Below are positions 8,954 to 19,128 of a stretch of DNA of 64,000 bases, in pieces (position 1 is the first letter of the stretch; each line of letters opens with the position of its first letter). The position numbers and the translations under genes are program-made. The stretch is taken from NCBI GenBank assembly GCA_913020115.1, contig CAJWBQ010000005.1:86340-150339 (forward strand), written 5' to 3'. This DNA is from an uncultured Cellvibrionales bacterium. Lineage in GTDB: Bacteria > Pseudomonadota > Gammaproteobacteria > Pseudomonadales > Cellvibrionaceae. The notes beneath the pieces were generated by a model. It ran no database searches, had not been told where the DNA came from, and saw only the letters and a program-made list of their open reading frames with translations.

Positions 8954-10803
8954 TAGCCGGCCGCCTGTAAGTGAAATAGATGGGCGTAGCGCCCGTCGGC
9001 GGCTAACAAACTTTCGTGTGAGCCTTCTTCAATCACAGAGCCTCCATCTACAACGACGATATGATCAGCCATTCTCACAGTTGAAAAACGGTGTGAAATA
9101 ACAATAGCCATCTTATCTTTTGCATGCAGGCGGAAGTGTTCAAACACAGTCGCTTCCGCTTCGGCGTCCATGGCAGCAGTAGGCTCATCCAGCACCAAAA
9201 TATCGGCTTGGCTGCGCATAAAAGCCCGTGATAATGCTATTTTTTGCCATTGCCCACCGGAAAGTTCCTGGCCCCCTTTAAACCATCGGCCCAATTGGGT
9301 GTTGTAGCCCTCGGGCATTTTTTCAATGAAAGGGGCGGCCATGCCTTTTTCGGCAGCCTCTTGCCAGCGCGTCTCATCTTCAAAAAAATCGACGTCGCCG
9401 GCGCCCACATTCTCGCCCACCTGCATTTGAAAGCGCACAAAGTCCTGAAAAATAACGCCGATGCGTTTGCGCAATGTAGACGGCGCCCACTCCTCAATGT
9501 CATTGCCGTCCAGTAGAATTCGACCACTCGAGGGCTTATAAATTCTCGCGAGCAGTTTAATCAGGGTGGTTTTACCCGAACCGTTTTCTCCAACCAATGC
9601 TAGGCTGTGGCCAGGTTTCAAGTGCAAATCAATTTTGTTCAGCGCTAAGTTTGTGGTGCCGGGATAAGAAAAGCTTACGGCCTCAAATCGAATACCGTCT
9701 CCAGGAGTAGAGCCCTCACGAAGATTACCCAGTGCGGGGGCTACGGATTGTTCTAAGTATTCATAGAGATTTGATAAGTAGAGATTATCCTCATACATGC
9801 CGCTAATGGCGGCCAGAATGTCACTCACGGCACTTTGCCCTTGCTTAAACAGCAAGAGGTACATGGTCATTTGGCCAAGACTAATGGCCCCTTCTACGGT
9901 GGCAAGTACAATCCAAACATAGGCTCCGTAAAAGGCTACTGTGCCAATTAGGCCTAGACCAAAGCCCCAACTATCGCGCCTCAGCGTGAGTGCGCGGTCG
10001 GCTTGGTAAAGGCGAGTAAAAATCTCCTTGTAGCGGCCTAGAAGGCGGGGCCCCAATTGAAACAACTGAACTTCTTTGGCGCTGTCTTCGCGGGCTAATA
10101 CAGTTTCCAAATACATTTGCATGCGTGTTTCCGGTGAGCGCCAGCGGAATAGGCGAAAGGCATCCCCCGAAAATTTTGTTTCTGCTAGAAAAACGGGCAG
10201 GGCGCCAAGTACTAACACCAAAAGGGTCCATGGCGAGAACTGCCATAGCAAGACCGCAAAGCTGGTTAGGGCGATTGAGTTACGCACTAAGTCGAAGGTG
10301 CGTTTCACCAAACTTAAGGGGCGGGAAGATGCCTCGCGACGAGCGCGAGTGAGCTTGTCGTAGAATTCGGAGTCTTCAAATTGAGCGAGCTCCAATTGCA
10401 GAGCTTTTTCCAAGATAATGACGTTAACTCGCTGCCCAAGCTGGGCACGCAATAGAGATTGTACTACCGAGGTCGCTCTTTGCACCGCGGCGAGCAGAGT
10501 GATGATGAGCGCTTCAAACATCAGCACTTTGAGCACCTGGTCAGTATCGGCAATACCACCGGCTTCGCGCTCACTCATTGCCATCACAACCCCGTCGACA
10601 ATGAGTTGGCCTAGATAGGCAGCCATGGCGGGCAGAATGCCGGCCAGCAGGGTGAGCGCAGCCATGGCAAGTGTGAGTTTCTTTGAGGTAGTCCAGACCA
10701 GCTCAATAGCGCGTTTGCTGTAGCGGAAGACGCCAAGGAAGCGCAGTACTTGTGTATCGTCCGCGTTGTTCCAGGGTTGTTTTTTGATCAATGAGAGCTC
10801 CAA
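8947..10803 (-). CDS. ABC transporter, fused permease and ATPase
   Basis: A 618-residue half-transporter. The N-terminal part (about 40-330) carries six hydrophobic segments of an exporter-type membrane domain. The C-terminal nucleotide-binding domain has Walker A GENGSGKTT at 405-413, signature LSGGQWQK, Walker B ILVLDEPTA and the switch His in VISHR. Such proteins work as dimers and export lipids, peptides or drugs, but the substrate cannot be read from sequence. The motif SPETRMQMYLE and the short N-terminus resemble lantibiotic or peptide exporters, a weak hint. It stands alone, convergent with cnoX and divergent from rhlE. Confidence 0.88.
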   Translation of the reverse strand: MELSLIKKQPWNNADDTQVLRFLGVFRYSKRAIELVWTTSKKLTLAMAALTLLAGILPAMAAYLGQLIVDGVVMAMSEREAGGIADTDQVLKVLMFEALIITLLAAVQRATSVVQSLLRAQLGQRVNVIILEKALQLELAQFEDSEFYDKLTRARREASSRPLSLVKRTFDLVRNSIALTSFAVLLWQFSPWTLLVLVLGALPVFLAETKFSGDAFRLFRWRSPETRMQMYLETVLAREDSAKEVQLFQLGPRLLGRYKEIFTRLYQADRALTLRRDSWGFGLGLIGTVAFYGAYVWIVLATVEGAISLGQMTMYLLLFKQGQSAVSDILAAISGMYEDNLYLSNLYEYLEQSVAPALGNLREGSTPGDGIRFEAVSFSYPGTTNLALNKIDLHLKPGHSLALVGENGSGKTTLIKLLARIYKPSSGRILLDGNDIEEWAPSTLRKRIGVIFQDFVRFQMQVGENVGAGDVDFFEDETRWQEAAEKGMAAPFIEKMPEGYNTQLGRWFKGGQELSGGQWQKIALSRAFMRSQADILVLDEPTAAMDAEAEATVFEHFRLHAKDKMAIVISHRFSTVRMADHIVVVDGGSVIEEGSHESLLAADGRYAHLFHLQAAGYQ

Positions 10804-10989
10804 AGCCAGGGGTGAGCTAAAATAAGGTGATGGAGATTATACACACGCTGCCTCAGGCCTGTTGAAACGGCTTAGTTGAGAGCCCCCTTGGAACGTGCCG
10901 GTCATAGCCTTCAAACCCAAATTACGGTAAGCTGCACGCCCGCCAAAGGGGCGGTATCCCCCTTTTCATGCCTTACAGAAGACAATCAT

Positions 10990-12252
10990 ATGAGTTTTGA
11001 CTCCCTGGGCCTTTCCGCCCCCATTCTTGCCGCCGTAGCCGAGCAAGGTTACGAAACCCCGTCACCCATTCAGGCGCAAGCCATTCCGGCCGTTATTGAA
11101 GGTCGCGATGTTATGGCGGCGGCACAAACCGGCACGGGCAAAACAGCGGGCTTCACTCTGCCTTTGTTGGAGTTGCTGTCAAAAGGTGAGCGAGCGCCGT
11201 CTAACCAGGTGCGGGCATTGGTATTAACCCCCACACGGGAACTGGCTGCCCAGGTGGCCGAAAGTGTTGCCACTTACGGCAAAAATTTAAATTTGAATTC
11301 TACTGTCGTATTTGGCGGCGTAAAAATTAACCCGCAAATGATGAAACTGCGCCGCGGGGCCGATATTCTTGTGGCAACGCCGGGCCGATTGATGGACCTT
11401 TACAATCAAAGAGCGGTTCGTTTTGATAAATTAGAAGTGCTGATATTAGACGAAGCTGATCGTATGCTGGATATGGGTTTTATCCGGGATATTAAAAAAA
11501 TCATTGCGCTGTTGCCGAAGAAGCGGCAAAACTTGATGTTCTCGGCCACCTTTTCGGACGACATTCGCCAATTGGCAAAGGGCTTGGTTAACGACCCTGT
11601 TGAAATTTCTGTGACACCCCGCAACGCTGCCGCGACATCGGTTGAGCAGTTAGTTTGCCCTGTCGACAAAAACCAAAAGCCAGCCTTGCTGGCCAATTTG
11701 ATTTGGGAAGGGAAGTGGGAGCAGGTGCTGGTATTCTCTCGAACCAAGCACGGCGCAAACAAACTCACTAAGTATTTAGAAAATAACGGCATTAAGGCGG
11801 CTGCTATTCACGGCAATAAAAGCCAGGGAGCGCGCACAAAGGCCTTAGCTGATTTTAAAGCGGGCTCGGTTCGTGCACTCGTGGCTACAGATATTGCAGC
11901 GCGGGGTTTGGATATTGAACAATTACCTCACGTGGTGAATTTCGATCTGCCTAACGTGTCAGAAGACTATGTTCACCGCATTGGTCGTACCGGCCGGGCA
12001 GGTGCAACAGGTGAAGCAGTTTCTTTGGTGAGTTCAGAAGAATTCAAATTACTTCAGGATATTGAGCGCCTGATCAAGAAAATTTTACCACGTAAAATTG
12101 TTGAAGGTTTTGAGCCTGTTCACAAGTTACCGGAGTCACGCCTAAGTCAAAAGCCGGCCCGAGGTAATAGACCTAAAAGTCCGCGAATAGGGCATCGCGA
12201 TGGCCAGCGCTCTGGAGAGAATTCTCGTGGTCACAGGCACGGTGGCCGCTAG
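10990..12252 (+). CDS. rhlE: DEAD-box ATP-dependent RNA helicase, RhlE-like
   Basis: A 420-residue RNA helicase. The Q motif region ([20 protein letters not shown]) is followed by AQTGTGKT (motif I), PTREL (Ia), DEAD (II), SAT (III), ARGLDI (V) and [10 protein letters not shown] (VI). The C-terminal tail is short, basic and rich in Arg, Gly and His, typical of RhlE, which acts in ribosome assembly and RNA turnover. The open frame extends upstream to 10876, but the ATG at 10990 matches the family start; AGAAGA precedes it. The upstream extension is not protein-like in composition. Divergent from the ABC exporter. Confidence 0.93.
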   Translation: MSFDSLGLSAPILAAVAEQGYETPSPIQAQAIPAVIEGRDVMAAAQTGTGKTAGFTLPLLELLSKGERAPSNQVRALVLTPTRELAAQVAESVATYGKNLNLNSTVVFGGVKINPQMMKLRRGADILVATPGRLMDLYNQRAVRFDKLEVLILDEADRMLDMGFIRDIKKIIALLPKKRQNLMFSATFSDDIRQLAKGLVNDPVEISVTPRNAAATSVEQLVCPVDKNQKPALLANLIWEGKWEQVLVFSRTKHGANKLTKYLENNGIKAAAIHGNKSQGARTKALADFKAGSVRALVATDIAARGLDIEQLPHVVNFDLPNVSEDYVHRIGRTGRAGATGEAVSLVSSEEFKLLQDIERLIKKILPRKIVEGFEPVHKLPESRLSQKPARGNRPKSPRIGHRDGQRSGENSRGHRHGGR

Positions 12253-12256
12253 TTTG

Positions 12257-13144
12257 TTAAGCGTGTTTTCTGAGCTTTAACTTCCTGCTTTTTAAAAATG
12301 GCATAACTGCTATTGTAATATTAGCGCCCACAATCATACTTGCTCCGGCAATCATGATGGGCGTGATTTCTTCGTCTAGAAAAACAAAACTCAACACCAT
12401 GGCAATGGGAATGTAAAAATAGTAGGTGGTGCTGGTCACAACTGCGGGTAATTCTGTGCTCGCTTTTACCCAGAGAGTGTGGCCGATCAACGTGCATACA
12501 ATGCCCATTGTCATCAGTGGCCACCAATCGCCACTGTTGCGAGGCCATTCAATCTGTGGCCAAAGCATAAGAAAGAATAGCCCCGCAAATGCAAATTGTC
12601 CCCAGCTGCGAGTCATTGTGGGAATGTGAGCCATTCGCTGATGGATAAGCGGCAGCATGGCATACAGCAGCCCACTTAAAACACCCACAGTGAAGCCCCA
12701 GGTCGTTTCATTGCTGAAGTTGAGTTCTGGGGTTACCAGAATGCAGCCAGTGAAGCTGACGGCAACCGCACAACAATCTATGGGGGCCAGCTTGTGTCCC
12801 CCAAATGCCCAGCTAATGATTACTAAATGAATGCCGTAAGTGGATAGCGAAATGGCGCCTAGGGCGGCACTGGAGTTTTTGATCGCGTAGAAATAGGTCC
12901 ACCAATGAGCGGCGAACATTAGCCCCACTAAAGCCATGCCCAGCCAATCTCGAGAACTTAATCCCTTTAGCGTGCCTTTGACTAAGAGTATTGGAGTGAG
13001 AAATAACAGGGCTATGCCAATTCGAATGGCACCAATGGTGACTTCATTCGAAGCGACCGACCTGACAAGAACGGGCACCAGTGACATGGCGAAGACAGCC
13101 GTAAGGGCTAAGGTAAATAAGCGAAAATTCAAGAGGCTATCCAA
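12257..13144 (-). CDS. EamA/DMT-family transporter
   Basis: A 295-residue inner-membrane protein with about ten hydrophobic segments arranged as two EamA repeats, the drug/metabolite transporter layout. Typical phrases are AIRIGIALLFLTPILL in the first half and VVTSTTYYFYIPIAMVLSF in the second. Members export amino acids, nucleosides or other metabolites; the substrate is unknown here. It converges with rhlE, four bases apart, and is divergent from serC. Confidence 0.88.
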   Translation of the reverse strand: MDSLLNFRLFTLALTAVFAMSLVPVLVRSVASNEVTIGAIRIGIALLFLTPILLVKGTLKGLSSRDWLGMALVGLMFAAHWWTYFYAIKNSSAALGAISLSTYGIHLVIISWAFGGHKLAPIDCCAVAVSFTGCILVTPELNFSNETTWGFTVGVLSGLLYAMLPLIHQRMAHIPTMTRSWGQFAFAGLFFLMLWPQIEWPRNSGDWWPLMTMGIVCTLIGHTLWVKASTELPAVVTSTTYYFYIPIAMVLSFVFLDEEITPIMIAGASMIVGANITIAVMPFLKSRKLKLRKHA

Positions 13145-13346
13145 AGCTAGTCAAAAGAGCGGGTAAAAAGAATCGTTGTGTTTGGGCCATCATTATAAAG
13201 ACTTGTTCTCGCTTTGCCATATTTTGTAGCGATTAATAGACGCAATTTTCTTATTGGAAACTGCGGGCCATTACGCTATGACCCGTTGGGTATTACTGGC
13301 ATAATCACCCGCCCAAAATCCCAATTCCTGACTATCGAGATCGCTT

Positions 13347-14462
13347 ATGCAACCGAAAATTAAGCCCGCTAATCCTAATTTTTCATCTGGCCCTTGCAGC
13401 AAACGCCCCGGTTACGATGTGAGCAAACTCGACCTTGATACATTAGGGCGCTCTCATCGCTCCTCCATTGGTAAGGCGGCGCTTGAGCGCGCCTGCGTCG
13501 ATACAGCGGCTTTACTCGGTTTACCTGAAGGCTATCGTGTGGGTGTTGTGCCGGCCTCAGATACAGGAGCCGTTGAGATGGCGCTGTGGTCTATGCTGGG
13601 CGCACGTCCGGTTGATGTCGTATTTTGGGAGTCTTTTGGCCAGGGCTGGCTCACTGACATTAACAAGCAGCTGAAGCTAGACAATGTTACGGCCATTGAA
13701 GGTGAATACGGATTGCTTCCAGACTTGAGCAAAACGAACAGCGATCATGACATTGTGTTTACTTGGAACGGTACAACCTCTGGCGTAAAAGTTAAAAATG
13801 CCGACTGGATTGCCGATGATCGCGCGGGCCTTACTATTTGTGATGCCACCTCAGCGGTGTTTGCCATGGAGCTGCCCTGGGAAAAGTTAGACGTGGTGAC
13901 TTTTAGTTGGCAAAAAGTGCTAGGCGGAGAAGGCGCACACGGAATGCTGATTTTGAGCCCTCGCGCAGTGGAGCGTTTAGAGAGCTACACGCCTGCATGG
14001 CCACTGCCAAAAATTTTCCGTATGACAAAGGGCGGAAAATTGATTGAAGGTATCTTTAAAGGTGCGACCATTAACACTCCGTCAATGTTAGCGGTAGCTG
14101 ATTACTTGGATGCGCTCGACTGGGTGAAAGATATGGGTGGCGTTGCTGCCGCTGTTGCCAAATCGGAAGCTAACTTAGCCGTATTGACTCAGTTCGTAGC
14201 CGATAACGATTGGATTGATTTTCTCGCCCAAGACCCTGAGACCTGCTCAAACACCAGCGTGTGTTTCACCTTAAAGGCGACGCCTGAACAGGTAAAAGCC
14301 ATGGTTAAGTTACTTGATCAAGCTGATGCAGCCTATGACATTGGCGCTTATCGTGATGCGCCTGCGGGCCTCCGTATTTGGTGTGGCGCCACTGTTGAGC
14401 AGGCTGACCTGGAAGCGCTACTGCCTTGGTTGAGCTGGGCATACGGCGAAGTAACAGCTTAA
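13347..14462 (+). CDS. serC: Phosphoserine aminotransferase, SerC type 2
   Basis: A PLP-dependent class V aminotransferase that converts 3-phosphohydroxypyruvate to phosphoserine. The 371-residue protein begins [17 protein letters not shown], contains the [10 protein letters not shown] segment and the PLP lysine in [17 protein letters not shown]. This is the phosphoserine transaminase lineage common in alphaproteobacteria and Methanosarcina, distinct from the E. coli-type SerC. A phosphoglycerate dehydrogenase gene follows 71 bases later, giving two successive serine-biosynthesis steps in one unit. The possibility of horizontal origin is inference. Confidence 0.92.
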   Translation: MQPKIKPANPNFSSGPCSKRPGYDVSKLDLDTLGRSHRSSIGKAALERACVDTAALLGLPEGYRVGVVPASDTGAVEMALWSMLGARPVDVVFWESFGQGWLTDINKQLKLDNVTAIEGEYGLLPDLSKTNSDHDIVFTWNGTTSGVKVKNADWIADDRAGLTICDATSAVFAMELPWEKLDVVTFSWQKVLGGEGAHGMLILSPRAVERLESYTPAWPLPKIFRMTKGGKLIEGIFKGATINTPSMLAVADYLDALDWVKDMGGVAAAVAKSEANLAVLTQFVADNDWIDFLAQDPETCSNTSVCFTLKATPEQVKAMVKLLDQADAAYDIGAYRDAPAGLRIWCGATVEQADLEALLPWLSWAYGEVTA

Positions 14463-14533
14463 CAAATAGTCATAAGTGCCCAAGCTGGCCAGAGTGGCCG
14501 CTTGGTTTAACAAGCAATTATTAAGGGTAAGAC

Positions 14534-15712
14534 ATGTTTAATATCAAAACCTATAATGCTATTTCCATAAAAGGTCTAGAAAGGTTCTCTCGCGAACGCT
14601 ATGAGGTGGCGAGTGAAATTGGCCATCCGCACGCCTTCTTGTTGCGCAGCCAAAAGCTTCATGACGAAGCCATTCCAGAGACTTTGTTGGCGCTTGCTCG
14701 TGCAGGTGCCGGTGTAAACAACGTGCCCGTTGAAGACTTCAGTAAGAAAGGCATTGTGGTGTTTAATACTCCGGGCGCAAACGCCAACGCAGTAAAAGAG
14801 TTGGTATTGGCTGCACTGCTTTTGGGTTCTCGTGATATCAGTGGCGGCATGGCTTACGTGCAAACGCTCACGGAGATGAGTGACCCTGCAGAAATGTCGA
14901 AGTTGCTGGAAAAGGAAAAGAAGCGGTTTGCCGGTAATGAGCTGAAAGGTCGCACCTTGGGTGTGGTAGGTTTAGGCGCAATTGGTTCTATGGTTGCCGA
15001 GATGGCTCTCGCCTTAGGCATGAACGTATTAGGTTATGACCCTGCGTTGTCGGTTGATGCAGCATGGCGTTTGCCCAGCCAAGTTGAGCGCAAAGAAAAC
15101 CTTCAAGCTCTGTTGGCCCACTCAGATTTTGTCAGCTTGCACGTGCCCGCCATTGCCCCCACTCGCCACATGATTAACGATGAGAGTTTGGCAGCGGCAA
15201 AAGAAGGCATGGTCTTAGTTAACTTTGCTCGTGATGCCATTGTTGACCCCGAAGCTATTGTTCGAAGCTTAGAAGGTGGAAACTTGGCGCAATACATTTG
15301 TGATTTCCCAGAACCTTGCCTGTTAAATCGTAAAGACGTTATTGCAATGCCGCACATTGGTGCGAGCACAGCGGAAGCCGAAGAAAATTGTGCGGTGATG
15401 GCGGCAGATCAACTGATGGATTTTCTCGAGAATGGCAACATTAAAAATTCTGTGAATTTCCCGCCGGTTAATATGCCTCGCGCAAACGGTGGCAGCTGCC
15501 GCATTACCTTTTGCAACGACAACGTTTCTGGTGTGCTTGGTAATGTACTGTCGCTGCTGGCTGAAAATAAGGTTAACGTTATCGACATGGTGAACAAAAG
15601 TCGTGGCGATTTGGCCTATAACATTATTGATGTTGAAAGTTGCCCAATGGACGCGGTGTTAGAAGCTCTCTGTAAAGTTGAGCATGTAATTAATGCCCGA
15701 GTATTGAAGTAA
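14534..15712 (+). CDS. serA: D-3-phosphoglycerate dehydrogenase with ACT domain
   Basis: Oxidises 3-phosphoglycerate to phosphohydroxypyruvate, the first step of serine synthesis. The 392-residue product shows GAGVNNVPVEDFSKKGIVV near residue 60, the NAD-binding GVVGLGAIGSMVAEMA, VNFARDAIVD, the catalytic His in MPHIGASTAEAEENC, and a C-terminal ACT domain (SCRITFCNDNVSGVLGNVLS). ACT domains mediate allosteric serine feedback in related enzymes. It sits directly downstream of serC, consistent with a serC-serA operon; a hairpin follows its stop. Confidence 0.93.
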   Translation: MFNIKTYNAISIKGLERFSRERYEVASEIGHPHAFLLRSQKLHDEAIPETLLALARAGAGVNNVPVEDFSKKGIVVFNTPGANANAVKELVLAALLLGSRDISGGMAYVQTLTEMSDPAEMSKLLEKEKKRFAGNELKGRTLGVVGLGAIGSMVAEMALALGMNVLGYDPALSVDAAWRLPSQVERKENLQALLAHSDFVSLHVPAIAPTRHMINDESLAAAKEGMVLVNFARDAIVDPEAIVRSLEGGNLAQYICDFPEPCLLNRKDVIAMPHIGASTAEAEENCAVMAADQLMDFLENGNIKNSVNFPPVNMPRANGGSCRITFCNDNVSGVLGNVLSLLAENKVNVIDMVNKSRGDLAYNIIDVESCPMDAVLEALCKVEHVINARVLK

Positions 15713-15722
15713 TTGGTTAAAA

Positions 15723-15752
15723 TTGGTGTGGCCCCTTGCGGCGCCACACCAA
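15723..15752. terminator. Hairpin after serA, possible terminator
   Basis: A perfect 10-bp inverted repeat TTGGTGTGGC / GCCACACCAA with a 10-base loop starts 11 bases after the serA stop. No T-run follows, so it may be an RNA 3'-end stabiliser or a weak terminator between serA and the convergent MDR gene. Confidence 0.5.
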
Positions 15753-15775
15753 GGTCAAATAAATAAAGCCTCTAA

Positions 15776-16906
15776 TTAAAGATCTTTATTTGGGCACATT
15801 AAGTATTTCTCACCGGTAGTTTTCAAATTGTATTGCTTGGCAGTGTCGGCGTTCAAAGCCTCGGCCAGCGATAACTCTTGAGTGTAGTGACTTGCAAAAG
15901 TTGTTTTCAGTTCACGCGCTACACGTCCTCGTAGTTCATTGCCTTTTTCGGCGCCAACTTTGGCTAAGAACAAAGGTAACAACCAACCACCAACACCCCA
16001 GGCCATGCCGTAAGCGCGGTTGAGTACAGTTGGGGATACGTCTAAGCCGCCGTAGAGATAAACTTGCTTATGGTGTGTTGAACCGTAAACGCTGTAGTCA
16101 GCGGGAGTGCGGGCTGCAGCCTGTTCCATAGCGGTTAAAATCTGGCTAGCCAATTGTCCGCCGCCTGTGGCGTCAAAAGCAATGGTGGCGCCAGTGGCAA
16201 AGATGGCGTCAGTTAGGTCGGCCATAAAGGTTTCGCTGCTGCTGTTGCATATGTACTTGGCACCCAGCGCGCTAAGGATATCAGCTTGCTCCTGTTTGCG
16301 AACAATGTTCACCAGCTCAACGCCATCGGCGATACAGATCTTATTGAGCATTTGCCCCAAGTTTGAAGCCGCCGCGGTGTGTACTAGGGCCTTGTGGCCT
16401 TCCATCTTCATGGTTTCAACCATGCCTAGCGAGGTCAGGGGGTTAACGAAGCAAGAGGCGCCTTCTTTAGCGGTAGTGCCTTCGAGCAGTGGCATACACA
16501 TAGCCGCAGGCATTGAGCGAAATTGGGTGTACATTGAACCGCCAAAGATCGCAACGGTTTTGCCCATCAAAGCTTGTGCTTCAGGGTCACTGCCCGCCGC
16601 GACAACCACACCAGCGCCTTCATTACCTACTGTAAGCGCTTGGCCAACACGGGCGCCAAAGCGAGCCATTAATGCCGGTGCAACTGGTGCCGACAGGGTG
16701 GTGCTCGCGCCTTCGCCTGTTGAGCTTGCAGCACTGATGTCGGCAGGCCCAAATAAGACGCCAAGATCAGATGGATTTATGGGGGCGGCTTCTACGCGAA
16801 CCACAACTTCATGTTCCTTAGGTGTGGGTACGTCCAGTTCGGCTAGAGCCACTTGAAGTGTTCCGTTTTCTAATAGCGTTGATTGCATTTGCAGGCCGGT
16901 GGCCAT
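15776..16906 (-). CDS. Zinc-type MDR oxidoreductase (quinone-reductase-like)
   Basis: A 376-residue medium-chain dehydrogenase/reductase. The N-terminal GroES-like domain contains EVVVRVEAAPINPSDLG and GNEGAGVVVAAG; the Rossmann domain begins near ALVHTAAASNLGQMLNKI. Structural zinc-binding cysteines are not evident, fitting the zinc-free quinone oxidoreductase branch. Such enzymes reduce activated carbonyl or enoyl substrates with NAD(P)H; the actual substrate is unknown. It is monocistronic, converging with serA. Confidence 0.8.
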   Translation of the reverse strand: MATGLQMQSTLLENGTLQVALAELDVPTPKEHEVVVRVEAAPINPSDLGVLFGPADISAASSTGEGASTTLSAPVAPALMARFGARVGQALTVGNEGAGVVVAAGSDPEAQALMGKTVAIFGGSMYTQFRSMPAAMCMPLLEGTTAKEGASCFVNPLTSLGMVETMKMEGHKALVHTAAASNLGQMLNKICIADGVELVNIVRKQEQADILSALGAKYICNSSSETFMADLTDAIFATGATIAFDATGGGQLASQILTAMEQAAARTPADYSVYGSTHHKQVYLYGGLDVSPTVLNRAYGMAWGVGGWLLPLFLAKVGAEKGNELRGRVARELKTTFASHYTQELSLAEALNADTAKQYNLKTTGEKYLMCPNKDL

Positions 16907-17176
16907 AGGGTGTCTCCAAAATTTTGTGGGTGAGTTTGCGAACAGAGTAAACTCATTTGCAGGAATGTTCTACGACAAATTGCGGGTGAAAAAAGAAAGT
17001 AAAATACTCTGCCGGCCTTCATCACCGCAGTGAATGGCAGGGTATTAGCTGTGTGATTGAAGGCTGTTAGTTTACGCGGAAGCTGGGGCGCATCTGAAAG
17101 TGGCTAGCTCTGGTAGCCGTAGATGAGTATTGAGAGCTGACCTCGAGGCCACTGTGATTTTTTCGTAACTCTAAGT

Positions 17177-19084
17177 TTAATCTTCACCCAAAAACCCACC
17201 AGACTGATGTGCCCACAAATTGGCATATACGCCATTTTGAGCCAGCAGTTCCTTGTGGCTGCCTTGTTCAATTATTTGCCCCTCGTCTAAGACAATTAAG
17301 CGATCCATTGCGGCAATGGTAGACAGTCGATGAGCAATAGCTATCACGGTTTTACCTGACATGAGTTTATACAAATTTTCCTGAATGCCAGCTTCCACTT
17401 CTGAATCTAGCGCAGAGGTCGCTTCGTCGAGAATTAAAATCGGGGCGTCTTTCAGCAAAACCCGTGCAATGGCGACTCGCTGCCGTTGGCCACCCGAGAG
17501 TTTCACTCCGCGTTCACCAACCTTGGCATCGTAGCCGTGCTTGCCATCGTCATCACTTAAGGTCTGAATGAATTCGTGCGCTTGAGCCGCACGAGTGGCG
17601 TTTAGCATTTGGTCTTCGTTAGCGTTGGGTCGACCAAACAAAATATTTTCCCGCACGGATCGATGAAGCAAAGAGGTGTCTTGCGTTACCACGCCGATAT
17701 GAGCCCGAAGGCTGTCCTGGTTTACGGCGCAAATGTTTTGGCCATCAATAGTGATCTTGCCTGATTGAATGTCGTAGAAGCGTAATAGCAAATTTACTAG
17801 GGAAGACTTGCCAGCACCCGATCGGCCTACAATGCCCACTTTTTCTCCAGAGCCAATGTTCAGATCTAAGCGATTAAATACTTTTTCGCCCTTATTGCTC
17901 TGTGTGTCGTATGTGAAATCGACTTGCTCAAAAATGATTTCGCCTTTACTCACATGAAGTGCTTCAGCACCTTCGCTGTCCCTTATGGTATGAGGCAGGG
18001 CGATAGTATTTATACCATCTTGCACGGTGCCGATGTTTTCAAAAAGTTTACCAACTTCCCACATTATCCAGTGTGACATTCCAGTCAGTCGGATGGCTAA
18101 GCTCATGGCAATAGCAATGGCGCCAGGACTGATAGCGCTATGGGTCCATAGGTAGATGCCGAGCCCACCGGTAACAAATACTAAGAGCATGTTGATAACC
18201 CAGAGCGCGGAATTTAGTAGAGTAACTAAGCGCATCTGTGGGTGCACGGTTTCCAGAAATTCGCTCATGCCTTCTTTGACATAATTCGATTCACGGCGGG
18301 AGTGTGAAAATAGCTTTAAGGTCATGATATTAGAATAGCTATCTACGATGCGCCCCGTCATCATTGAGCGAGCATCGGCTTGTCGCGTGGAAATACTTTT
18401 TAGGCGAGGCAGGAAGTACTTGAGTAGGAGGATATAAACCACCAGCCACACTAGCACCGGCAGTGTCAGCCGAAGGTCGGCACTGGCGACCAAAATAACG
18501 GAGGTCACCATATAAATGGTGACAAATAACATTACCTCTAGAAGGGTCATCACGGTTTCTCGCACCGCAAGTGCCGTTTGCATTACCTTGGTGGCAATTC
18601 GGCCGCTGAATTCGTTTTGAAAAAAGCTGTAGCTTTGGTCTAGTACGTAACGGTGCGATAGCCAGCGCACCGACATGGGAAAATTGGCCACTAGTGTTTG
18701 ATGTACTACGAGTGATTGCAGCGTGACCGCTATGGGCATAAACAGCAGCACAAAAATGGACATGCCCAATAACATTGGCCACTGATCAAGAAAAAAAGTG
18801 GCGGGGTCGCTGGTGGCTAACCAATCAACAATTTTTCCCAGGATGGCGTAGAGTAAAGCTTCGCCTACTGCTGTGCAGGCGGTGAGAATCCCTAGGAGTA
18901 CTAAGTGCTTCTCTAGGCCTAAGGTGTAGTGTCGGCAGAACTCATACAGGCCTTTGGGGGGCTGCGCGGGAGATTTCGGAGGAAATGGGTCAATTTGTTG
19001 TTCAAAGTAAGAGAACATCTTGGCAAGCTGTGTTGAAAACATTATCGCGTAAGCTCGTGTCTGGTTAAGAGCAGATATTAGCAC
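17177..19084 (-). CDS. ABC exporter, fused permease and ATPase (HlyB/MsbA-like)
   Basis: A 635-residue half-transporter. Six membrane segments span about residues 60-350; the ATPase domain has Walker A GRSGAGKSS, signature LSGGQRQRVAIARVLL, Walker B ILILDEATSALD and the switch IAHRLST. This is the multidrug or lipid exporter subfamily, active as a dimer. The start chosen is the GTG at 19084, preceded by AAAGGAG four bases away; ATGs at 19042 and 19018 lack a ribosome site. Divergent from the rhomboid gene, with only 44 bases between starts. Substrate unknown. Confidence 0.9.
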   Translation of the reverse strand: MLISALNQTRAYAIMFSTQLAKMFSYFEQQIDPFPPKSPAQPPKGLYEFCRHYTLGLEKHLVLLGILTACTAVGEALLYAILGKIVDWLATSDPATFFLDQWPMLLGMSIFVLLFMPIAVTLQSLVVHQTLVANFPMSVRWLSHRYVLDQSYSFFQNEFSGRIATKVMQTALAVRETVMTLLEVMLFVTIYMVTSVILVASADLRLTLPVLVWLVVYILLLKYFLPRLKSISTRQADARSMMTGRIVDSYSNIMTLKLFSHSRRESNYVKEGMSEFLETVHPQMRLVTLLNSALWVINMLLVFVTGGLGIYLWTHSAISPGAIAIAMSLAIRLTGMSHWIMWEVGKLFENIGTVQDGINTIALPHTIRDSEGAEALHVSKGEIIFEQVDFTYDTQSNKGEKVFNRLDLNIGSGEKVGIVGRSGAGKSSLVNLLLRFYDIQSGKITIDGQNICAVNQDSLRAHIGVVTQDTSLLHRSVRENILFGRPNANEDQMLNATRAAQAHEFIQTLSDDDGKHGYDAKVGERGVKLSGGQRQRVAIARVLLKDAPILILDEATSALDSEVEAGIQENLYKLMSGKTVIAIAHRLSTIAAMDRLIVLDEGQIIEQGSHKELLAQNGVYANLWAHQSGGFLGED

Positions 19085-19128
19085 GCTTCTCCTTTAAATT
19101 TGTGACCAGCACCCACATGTAAGGGTTT

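Noticed and set aside
10876..10989. N-terminal extension of the RhlE helicase
   Set aside because: Family N-terminus starts at 10990; the extension is not protein-like and lies in the divergent promoter region.
16107..16856. 249-residue plus-strand frame
   Set aside because: Shadow of the minus-strand MDR oxidoreductase; composition is Ala/Ser/Pro-rich as expected of an antisense frame.
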